From an uncultured Oscillibacter sp. (GTDB lineage Bacteria > Bacillota > Clostridia > Oscillospirales > Oscillospiraceae): a stretch of DNA of 8,353 nt. The stretch is taken from contig CAJUQQ010000077.1 of NCBI GenBank assembly GCA_910588175.1, positions 1 to 8,353 of the forward strand, read 5' to 3'. The notes under the pieces were generated by a model, which saw only the letters and a list, made by a program, of their open reading frames with translations, was not told the origin of the DNA and did not search any database. The position numbers and the translations under genes were made by a program. Positions 1-5,220 of the stretch are shown one piece after another (the first letter of the stretch is position 1; each line of letters begins with the position of its first letter).

Positions 1-435
1 GTCTCCCGGGTGGGCGGCGACGCCCAGACCAAGGCCATGAAGAAGGCCGTGGGAACGCTCCGGCTGGACCTGGCCCAGTACCGGGAGATGGAGGTGTTCA
101 CCCAGTTCTCCAGCGACCTGGACGACGCCACGAAGCGCCAGCTTGCCTACGGCCAGGGCTTGATGCGCCTGCTGCGCCAGCCTCGGTACGCGCCGCTGTC
201 CCAGCACCAGCAGGTGGTGGTTCTGGCGGCCGCCATGGGCCATGTGATGCAGGACGTACCCCTGGAGCGGATGGACGCCTTCCGGGCGCATCTCCTGGCG
301 GCGGTGGAGGAAGAGGCTCCGGATCTTTGCAGCCGGATTGACCTCACCGGCCAGCTGGCCCCGGAGGACCGGGAGGAGATCGTCTCCCTGGCGAAGCGGG
401 CTTTGGAGAGCTTCGGCGGGAAGAAGGGCGGCTGA
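1..435 (+). CDS. atpA: F1Fo ATP synthase subunit alpha, 3' part
   Basis: This is the C-terminal 144 residues of the F1 alpha subunit; the 5' part lies outside the window. Alpha forms the non-catalytic half of the alpha3-beta3 head on the cytoplasmic face of the membrane. The reading frame is open from base 1 and starts with VSRVGG; the Arg at bases 7-9 corresponds to the family's arginine finger that reaches into the beta catalytic site. It continues with QTKAMKK and LDLAQYREMEVFTQF, both typical of alpha, and then the helical C-terminal domain (DLDDATKRQLAYGQ, YAPLSQHQQ) that contacts gamma and the peripheral stalk. The stop is TGA at 433-435, one base before the atpG start, so the two genes are probably translationally coupled. 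An ATG-initiated reading from base 37 or a GTG from base 10 would be internal to the gene and not real starts. Identity is certain from the motifs and the gene order. Confidence 0.97.
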   Translation, partial: VSRVGGDAQTKAMKKAVGTLRLDLAQYREMEVFTQFSSDLDDATKRQLAYGQGLMRLLRQPRYAPLSQHQQVVVLAAAMGHVMQDVPLERMDAFRAHLLAAVEEEAPDLCSRIDLTGQLAPEDREEIVSLAKRALESFGGKKGG

Positions 436-436
436 T

Positions 437-1333
437 ATGGCGGGGACCAAGGAGATCAAGACCCACATTGCCAGCGTGGGAGAGACCCGGAAGATCACCA
501 ACGCCATGTACCTCATCGCCTCGACCAAGCTCCGCCGGGCCCGGCAGGAGTTGGACCAGACCCGGCCCTATTTTGAGGCCCTACGGGGGGAGATCCGGCG
601 GATTTTCCACACGGCCTACAACGTGGACAGCCGCTTTTTCTATCCCATCGGAAACGACGCGCCCTTGCAGGGGAGCTACGGCTGTCTCCTCATCACCGCC
701 GACAAGGGTCTGGCGGGCGCCTATAACCAAAACGCCATCCGGGAGGCCCAGCGGTTGCTGGAGCGGCACCCGGACACCAAGCTCTTCGTAGTGGGGGAGT
801 ATGGGCGGCGGTTCTTCGACCAGCGGAGGATTCCCATTGAGCACAGCTTCCTCTACACCGCCCAGAATCCCACCATGGCCCGGGCCCGGGAGATCAGCGC
901 TCTGCTGCTGGACGGCTTTGACCGGGGAGAGCTGAAGGAGATTTACGTCATTTACACGGACATGGAAAGCGCCATGAGCTTCCAGGCCCGGGCAACCCGG
1001 CTGCTGCCCTTCCAGCGGACCCACTTTGCCGGGGCTCCTCAGGGGGAGAGCTCTATGACCGAGCGCTTTGAATTCTACCCCGATGTGGGGACCGTGCTGA
1101 ACAGCATCATGCGGAGCTATGTCACCGGCTTTATCTACAGCGCCCTGATCGATAGCTTCTGCTGTGAGCAGAACGCCCGCATGACCGCCATGGAAAACGC
1201 GGACCGGAACGCGGGAAAGCTCCTGGGCGAACTGTCCCTTCAGTACAACCGGGTCCGGCAGGCGGCCATCACCCAGGAGATCACCGAGATTTCCGCCGGG
1301 GCCCGGGCCCAGCGCCAAAAGAAGGGGAGGTAA
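437..1333 (+). CDS. atpG: F1Fo ATP synthase subunit gamma
   Basis: Encodes the central rotor shaft of F1 (298 residues), which transmits rotation of the c-ring to the beta catalytic sites. The N-terminal helix has the family pattern (KEIKTHIASVGETRKITNAM, then KLRRARQEL at about residues 29-38). The middle Rossmann-like part carries LLITADKGLAGAYN at about residues 81-94. The C-terminal helix has NARMTAMENADRNAG followed by YNRVRQAAITQEITEI, the gamma signature. The start is ATG 437, placed one base after the atpA stop and behind a GGGAAGAAGGG purine stretch; a reading from 338 would run through the end of atpA in another frame and is not supported. The protein ends with a short basic tail (ARAQRQKKGR), slightly beyond where many bacterial gammas stop. 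The stop codon TAA at 1331-1333 follows directly on the atpD Shine-Dalgarno. Confidence 0.97.
   Translation: MAGTKEIKTHIASVGETRKITNAMYLIASTKLRRARQELDQTRPYFEALRGEIRRIFHTAYNVDSRFFYPIGNDAPLQGSYGCLLITADKGLAGAYNQNAIREAQRLLERHPDTKLFVVGEYGRRFFDQRRIPIEHSFLYTAQNPTMARAREISALLLDGFDRGELKEIYVIYTDMESAMSFQARATRLLPFQRTHFAGAPQGESSMTERFEFYPDVGTVLNSIMRSYVTGFIYSALIDSFCCEQNARMTAMENADRNAGKLLGELSLQYNRVRQAAITQEITEISAGARAQRQKKGR
1324..1330 (+). promoter_or_regulatory. Shine-Dalgarno deciding the TTG start of atpD
   Basis: GGGGAGG sits nine bases before a TTG codon at 1340. The atpG stop lies between the two. There is no ATG in frame until about 55 codons into the beta subunit, after the conserved N-terminal GPVVDVDI strand, so this site marks TTG as the real start. 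Confidence 0.8.
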
Positions 1334-1339
1334 CCGAGT

Positions 1340-2743
1340 TTGGAAAGAGGCATTATTGTACAGATATCCGGCCCCGTGGTGGACGTGGATATCCAAAGCG
1401 GAGAGCTTCCCCGGCTGCGGGAGGAGCTGACGGTGGAAAAGGACGGGACCACCCGGGTTATGGAGGTGGCCCAGCACACGGGGAAGAACACGGTGCGCTG
1501 CATCATGCTCTCCCCCAGCGAGGGCCTGGCCCGGGGCCTGGCCGTGGACGTACCGGACCGGACCATTGAGGTGCCTGTGGGCACGGCCACCCTGGGGCGG
1601 ATGTTCAATGTCCTGGGCCAGCCCATTGACGGCGGCGGCCCGATGCCGGAGGGTACGCCCAGAAGGAGCATCTACCGAAAGCCCCCCGCCTTTGACGAGC
1701 AGAGTCCGGCGGTGGAGATTCTGGAGACGGGCATCAAGGTCATCGACCTGCTGGAGCCCTATCCCCGGGGAGGCAAGATCGGCCTCTTTGGCGGCGCGGG
1801 CGTAGGCAAGACGGTGCTGATTCAGGAGCTTATTCACAACGTGGCCACGGAGCACGGCGGCTACTCCATCTTCACCGGCGTGGGGGAGCGTTCCCGAGAG
1901 GGCAACGACCTCTGGCGGGAGATGCGGGAGAGCGGCGTGTCGGAAAAAACGGCCCTGGTCTTCGGCCAGATGAACGAGTCCCCCGGTGTTCGCATGCGGG
2001 TGGCCCTGGCGGGCCTCACCATGGCGGAGCACTTCCGGGACAGGGAGCACAAGGACGTGCTGCTGTTCATCGACAACATTTTCCGCTTCGTCCAGGCGGG
2101 CAGCGAGGTTTCCACCCTCTTGGGGCGGATGCCCTCCGCCGTGGGATACCAGCCTACCCTGGCCAACGAGATGGGGGAGCTCCAGGAGCGGATTACCTCC
2201 ACCAAAAACGGCTCCGTCACCTCCGTCCAGGCGGTATACGTCCCCGCCGACGACCTGACGGATCCGGCCACGGCCACGACCTTCGCCCATTTGGACGCGA
2301 CGACGGTGCTGAGCCGGAAGATTTCCGAGCTGGGCATCTATCCGGCGGTGGACCCCCTGGCCTCCTCCTCCCGGATTTTGGAGGCGGATGTGGTGGGTGA
2401 GCGGCATTACCGCATTGCCCGGAGGTGTCAGGAGATTCTGGAGAAGTACATGGAGCTCCAGGACATCATTGCTATCCTGGGCATGGATGAGCTCAGCGAG
2501 GAGGACCAGAGGACCGTGGCCCGGGCCCGGCGGCTCCAGCGCTTTTTCGCCCAGCCCACCACCGTGGCGGAGAAGTTCACCGGTATTCCGGGGGTTTACG
2601 TGCCGTTAAAAGACACCCTGGAGAGCTTCGAAAAGCTGGTGAACGGCGAGCTGGACCAGTACCCGGAGGCGGCCTTCTACAACGTGGGCACCTGGCGGGA
2701 CGTGGTGGAGAAGGCGAAAAAGATCGAGGCGGGTGAGGCGTAA
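1340..2743 (+). CDS. atpD: F1Fo ATP synthase subunit beta (catalytic)
   Basis: Catalytic subunit of F1 (467 residues, normal length), which makes or hydrolyses ATP at the alpha/beta interface (EC 7.1.2.2). The N-terminal beta-barrel starts with QISGPVVDVDI. The nucleotide-binding domain has the Walker A loop GGAGVGKT at residues 151-158 (Lys157), the catalytic glutamate in GERSREGNDL (Glu183), the Walker B strand VLLFIDNIFRF and the family stretch GRMPSAVGYQPTL. The C-terminal domain has the DELSEED loop at residues 383-389, which couples to gamma. All key residues are intact, so it should be a working enzyme. Translation starts at TTG, supported by a GGGGAGG site nine bases upstream and six bases after the atpG stop. 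The stop TAA overlaps the atpC ATG by one base (TAATG). Whether the enzyme uses protons or sodium cannot be told, since subunits a and c are outside the window. Confidence 0.98.
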   Translation: MERGIIVQISGPVVDVDIQSGELPRLREELTVEKDGTTRVMEVAQHTGKNTVRCIMLSPSEGLARGLAVDVPDRTIEVPVGTATLGRMFNVLGQPIDGGGPMPEGTPRRSIYRKPPAFDEQSPAVEILETGIKVIDLLEPYPRGGKIGLFGGAGVGKTVLIQELIHNVATEHGGYSIFTGVGERSREGNDLWREMRESGVSEKTALVFGQMNESPGVRMRVALAGLTMAEHFRDREHKDVLLFIDNIFRFVQAGSEVSTLLGRMPSAVGYQPTLANEMGELQERITSTKNGSVTSVQAVYVPADDLTDPATATTFAHLDATTVLSRKISELGIYPAVDPLASSSRILEADVVGERHYRIARRCQEILEKYMELQDIIAILGMDELSEEDQRTVARARRLQRFFAQPTTVAEKFTGIPGVYVPLKDTLESFEKLVNGELDQYPEAAFYNVGTWRDVVEKAKKIEAGEA

Positions 2744-3153
2744 TGGAGAGCTTCCAGGTACACGTCCTGGCGGCGGACCGGACCTTCTACGAAGGGCCCT
2801 GTGTCAGCCTGACCATCCCCACCAGTGACGGGGAACAGGGAATTTTGGCCCATCACAGCGACATGATCGCCGCCGTCCTGCCGGGGACCCTGCGCTATCA
2901 GGTTCCGGATGGTCCCGTCCAGCTGGCGGCGGTGTCCAGCGGCATGGTGAAGATTGAGAAAAACGAGGTCCTGGTTCTGGTGGACTCCGTAGAACGGCCC
3001 GAGGAGATCGACGCCGCCCGGGCCCGCCGGGAGGCGGACGAGGCCCAGGAGGCCATGCTCCAGCGGAAGAGCCGCCAGGAGTACCAGCTGGCCCAGGCCA
3101 GCCTGGCCCGGGCCATGAACCGCCTGCGGGTCAAAGCCCGGGAGATCTCGTGA
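2743..3153 (+). CDS. atpC: F1Fo ATP synthase subunit epsilon
   Basis: Encodes epsilon (136 residues), the small rotor subunit that attaches gamma to the c-ring and can inhibit ATP hydrolysis. The N-terminal beta-sandwich is recognisable (FQVHVLAADRTFYEGP, TSDGEQGILAHHSDMIAAV, and a GMVKIEKNEVLVLVD strand), followed by a C-terminal helical hairpin from about residue 84. That hairpin contains IDAARA at residues 89-94, which fits the I(L)DXXRA motif described for ATP-binding epsilon subunits of Bacillus-type ATP synthases, and has many arginines in the last helix. The ATG shares a base with the atpD stop codon, so translation is likely coupled. It is the last ATP synthase gene here, in the usual terminal position. 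Confidence 0.96.
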   Translation: MESFQVHVLAADRTFYEGPCVSLTIPTSDGEQGILAHHSDMIAAVLPGTLRYQVPDGPVQLAAVSSGMVKIEKNEVLVLVDSVERPEEIDAARARREADEAQEAMLQRKSRQEYQLAQASLARAMNRLRVKAREIS

Positions 3154-3183
3154 CGGTCCGGCCTGTCTCAAAAGGGATGGGAG

Positions 3184-3189
3184 AGGAGG
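3184..3189 (+). promoter_or_regulatory. Shine-Dalgarno of the MGMT-like gene
   Basis: A perfect AGGAGG lies seven bases before ATG 3197 and only four before the GTG at 3194. The spacing favours ATG as the start. It shows that the small gene after atpC has its own translation signal. Confidence 0.75.
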
Positions 3190-3196
3190 CGGCGTG

Positions 3197-3496
3197 ATGC
3201 CGGATGAGCCGCTGATTTATGAAGTGCTGTCCGTGGTCGGGGAAATCCCGGAGGGCAGAGCGGCGACCTATGGACAGATCGCGCGCCTGGTGGGCCGGGA
3301 GGGAAACTCCCGGCTGATTGGGCGGATTCTCCGGATGTCACAGCGGTATGGGGAATATCCCTGCCATCGCGTGGTGAACCACGCCGGCAGAACCGCTCCG
3401 GGCTGGCCGGAGCAGCCGGAGCTCCTCCGGCGGGAGGGCGTTCCCTTCAAGGAAAACGGATGCGTGGATTTGCGGCAGTGCCGGTGGGAGGTTTGA
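3197..3496 (+). CDS. MGMT-domain (alkylguanine-DNA alkyltransferase-like) protein
   Basis: A 99-residue protein consisting only of the DNA-binding/active-site domain of the O6-alkylguanine-DNA alkyltransferase family. Visible landmarks are IPEGRAATYGQIARLVG (residues 17-33, the helix-turn-helix entry), NSRLIGRIL with Arg39 at the usual 'arginine finger' position, and YPCHRVV with the acceptor-type cysteine Cys56. Full-length repair enzymes have an additional N-terminal domain and are roughly 150-180 residues, so this is a short form. Alkyltransferase-like proteins (ATL) of similar size usually carry Trp in place of this cysteine; here the Cys is kept, so direct repair is possible, but an ATL-like damage-recognition role is not excluded. 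ATG 3197 is chosen over GTG 3194 because of AGGAGG spacing. It follows atpC by 43 bases with no terminator visible, so it may be co-transcribed with the ATP synthase genes. Confidence 0.88.
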   Translation: MPDEPLIYEVLSVVGEIPEGRAATYGQIARLVGREGNSRLIGRILRMSQRYGEYPCHRVVNHAGRTAPGWPEQPELLRREGVPFKENGCVDLRQCRWEV

Positions 3497-3508
3497 AACC
3501 CTCCCACC
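3483..3508 (+). other. Hairpin spanning the MGMT-like stop codon
   Basis: GGTGGGAG at 3483-3490 pairs with CTCCCACC at 3501-3508, and GTT/AAC can extend the stem inwards around a TGA loop that is the stop codon of the gene. No T-run follows directly; the first T-run is at 3534-3538. It could end or stabilise the atp-MGMT transcript, but it is not a textbook intrinsic terminator. Confidence 0.45.
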
Positions 3509-3701
3509 TGGGAGCCGCGGATTCGCGCGTCCGTTTTTGGCTGGCCTCACATGAGACTGATAGCCGACGGTACTATCTGGTGCAGGTGATTGCAATGGTT
3601 TACCCGGAGGGCACTGTCTTCAAGGCGGGCGAGTCGAATCTCATTTTCGCCGCGCTGATTCGAGGGGATCCCAGGCGGGCTAAAGAGGGTGAAACAGTAT
3701 A
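3509..3701. other. Unassigned intergenic block with short repeats
   Basis: No gene can be supported here. Reading frames cross it on both strands but have no start signal, no recognisable domain and extend from inside the MGMT-like gene. It contains a direct repeat AGGCGGGC at 3623-3630 and 3673-3680, and between them a 7-bp inverted repeat TCGAATC (3634-3640) / GATTCGA (3657-3663). GC content remains moderately high. It might be a degraded gene or a dispersed intergenic repeat; the sequence alone does not decide. Confidence 0.4.
3623..3680. repeat. Short direct repeat enclosing an inverted repeat
   Basis: Two copies of AGGCGGGC start 50 bases apart (3623 and 3673). Inside them TCGAATC and GATTCGA can form a 7-bp stem with a 16-base loop. 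The elements are short and may be chance in GC-rich DNA, but both lie in the same unexplained block. Confidence 0.3.
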
Positions 3702-3707
3702 AAAATT

Positions 3708-3836
3708 GGGGGCTTCGTGAGTATTGCCGGGTTTTCCGGTATGGAGGAGCGCGAAGTACTCATAGACGGGTTTTCCAAGAAGTATGCCATGACCGGCCTC
3801 CACGAAGGATTTGTAAACCGCCTGTCCGGAACATGA
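3708..3836 (+). pseudogene. Class I aminotransferase fragment (PLP-lysine region)
   Basis: The frame through 3708-3836 reads FVSIAGFSGMEER, then EVLIDGFSKKYAMTG, then LHEGF and ends at TGA 3834-3836. This matches the stretch around the PLP-binding lysine of class I aminotransferases of the aspartate aminotransferase type, which commonly reads H/FVSIAS-PGM-ERTI-I-GFSK-YAMTGWRLGY. The lysine equivalent is the AAG at 3777-3779. Where the family has Trp-Arg-Leu-Gly-Tyr this copy has Leu-His-Glu-Gly-Phe, so the conserved Arg is lost. The frame is closed upstream by TGA at 3690-3692, there is no ribosome binding site before ATG 3741, and the rest of the roughly 390-residue enzyme is absent. It is best read as a small decayed remnant of an aminotransferase gene. 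Resemblance is by eye over about 35 residues. Confidence 0.65.
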
Positions 3837-3858
3837 GACGGTAAAACGCGGAAAGACA

Positions 3859-3900
3859 AAAGCGGCGTTCACTGGCTTCATCTGCCAGGAACGCCGCTTT
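3859..3900 (-). terminator. Intrinsic terminator of the kinase/binding-protein operon
   Basis: AAAGCGGCGTTC (3859-3870) pairs with GAACGCCGCTTT (3889-3900), and after one bulged A the stem continues with CTGGC/GCCAG around a 7-base loop, giving about 17 base pairs. On the minus strand it starts 12 bases after the stop of the binding-protein gene and is followed by TTTTGTCTTT. On the plus strand it is followed by TTTATTAAAT after the stem, so it may also stop transcripts arriving from the atp side. The genes on either side converge on it. Confidence 0.88.
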
Positions 3901-3912
3901 ATTAAATAGAAC

Positions 3913-5220
3913 TTACGAAGCGCTCAGCGCCGCGTTCTGGAGCGCGTCAAAGGACGCCATGCATTCGTCCACCGTGGCGCCGCCCAGCAGGTCCCGTACA
4001 ATCAGGCAGATGTTCCCCCATTGCTCCACGTTCATTCCCGCGTTGGAGCCCAGAACATAGACGCCTTCGTCAATCCGCTCGTTCAGGGGCCGCAGGGCCG
4101 GGACGCAGTCCACCGACACGTTTTTGGACGGCGAGATGACCCGGTTGGTCTCTGAATAGACCCGCAGCGCCTCGTCGGAGGTGATGACATTAAGCATATC
4201 CATTGCGTCTTCCGCGTGTTCCGCGCCGGCGCACACAGCCCAGCCAGTCATGGGTATGACCGGCATCTGGCCCCGATTGCTGGGGAAGCCGATTACCCGC
4301 ATCTCAAAATCGGTATTTCCATAGGCGGTTTCCGTGTTTGCCGCGCCCCAGTAAGCCATGACAATGGGCGTTTTTCCCGCCAGGAAGTCCGGACCTTCCG
4401 CTTCGATGGCCTCGCTGACGAGAGCTTTTTCCGCGTCAATGTAACCCCGGTCGATCAAGGTTTGAAGGAACTCAAAACCGGGACGCATATAGTCGCTGTA
4501 TCGGGCTTCCCCGCTGTTGAGGGCCGCGATTTCCGCCTGCGTATTTCCGCCGTTATACAAATCGGCATAAGCCTGAGCCAGGACAAAAGTCTCCAGCCAC
4601 CAGCGGTTGGCGCCAACCGGTGTCTCAATGCCGTTTTCCTGGAACACACGGCAGCACTCCAGAAATTCCTCCGGCGTCTCGGGCAGGTGCAGGCCGTACT
4701 GGTCAAATAAGTCCTGATTGACAAACAGACCGTACGCCACTACCTCCTGGGGAATGGCAACCAGCTTTCCGTCCACCGTGTTGGCGGTAAGGATAATCTC
4801 CCGCAGGTTCTTCGCGCTGTCCAGTCCCGACAGGTCCATCAGCGTTCCTTCCGCGCCCAGTATCATAACGGCATCCGGATTCAGCAGGTACAGATCGTCC
4901 ATATTATTCCGGGCCCGGTCCAGGCAGACCTCGTCATAGGTCTTGTCCTGATAGGTTTCTGCGGTATAGGTCCGGTACACCATTGTCGTACCCAGCGCTT
5001 CCTCCGCCATTGCCACCGTCAGATCCGATGCCGTTCGGGCGACATTTTCCGCGTCGGGGTCGATCTTCTCCATGGGGCTGAACATGTTCACGACCCGGGT
5101 TTCCTCCTGTTCCTGGGGGATCAGATTTTTGGGATGTTCCACTCCCCCGCAGGACGCCAGAAACAGCACCGCCAGGCAGGCGGCGGCTCCCTTCCGGAGT
5201 CTCTGCTTCCGATCTTCCAT
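3913..5220 (-). CDS. Extracellular solute-binding lipoprotein, ABC-transporter type
   Basis: A 435-residue secreted lipoprotein of the family 1 (MalE/UgpB-like) solute-binding fold. Residues 1-24 form a lipoprotein signal: basic start, hydrophobic core CLAVLFLA and lipobox LASC with Cys24 as the lipidated residue. Family features are DGKLVAIPQEVVAYGLFVNQDLFDQYGL split over residues 150-177 as a binding-protein core (GK-x-x-A-I-P, then x-N-x-D-L-F), PETPEEFLECCRVFQENGI at 180-198, a tryptophan pair at 207-208, DRGY at 257-260, the FLAGKTPIVMAYWG strand at 279-292 and TGWAVCAGAEHAEDAMDML near 325-343. Its ATG overlaps the stop of the upstream kinase gene (TAATG), with AGGAAG seven bases before the start at 5228-5233, so translation is coupled. 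No transporter permease or ATPase gene is next to it; the gene ends at a terminator. Hence a role as ligand-presenting partner of the kinase is likelier than transport, an inference from context. The ligand is unknown. Confidence 0.88.
   Translation of the reverse strand: MEDRKQRLRKGAAACLAVLFLASCGGVEHPKNLIPQEQEETRVVNMFSPMEKIDPDAENVARTASDLTVAMAEEALGTTMVYRTYTAETYQDKTYDEVCLDRARNNMDDLYLLNPDAVMILGAEGTLMDLSGLDSAKNLREIILTANTVDGKLVAIPQEVVAYGLFVNQDLFDQYGLHLPETPEEFLECCRVFQENGIETPVGANRWWLETFVLAQAYADLYNGGNTQAEIAALNSGEARYSDYMRPGFEFLQTLIDRGYIDAEKALVSEAIEAEGPDFLAGKTPIVMAYWGAANTETAYGNTDFEMRVIGFPSNRGQMPVIPMTGWAVCAGAEHAEDAMDMLNVITSDEALRVYSETNRVISPSKNVSVDCVPALRPLNERIDEGVYVLGSNAGMNVEQWGNICLIVRDLLGGATVDECMASFDALQNAALSAS

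Noticed and set aside
581..2407. A 608-codon open frame on the minus strand opposite atpG and atpD
   Set aside because: It lies opposite two unmistakable genes, is rich in Gly/Arg/His/Pro as expected from the complement of GC-rich codons, and matches no family. It is a frame artefact of high GC third positions.
3623..3665. A tRNA T-arm-like sequence around GAGTCGAATCTC
   Set aside because: The 5-bp stem flanking a TTCRANY-type loop is not formed and no acceptor, D or anticodon arm can be drawn around it.
3460..3702. An 80-codon plus-strand frame starting inside the MGMT-like gene
   Set aside because: Its start overlaps the end of a better-supported gene without a ribosome binding site, and the translation shows no domain. 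Kept only as part of the unexplained intergenic block.
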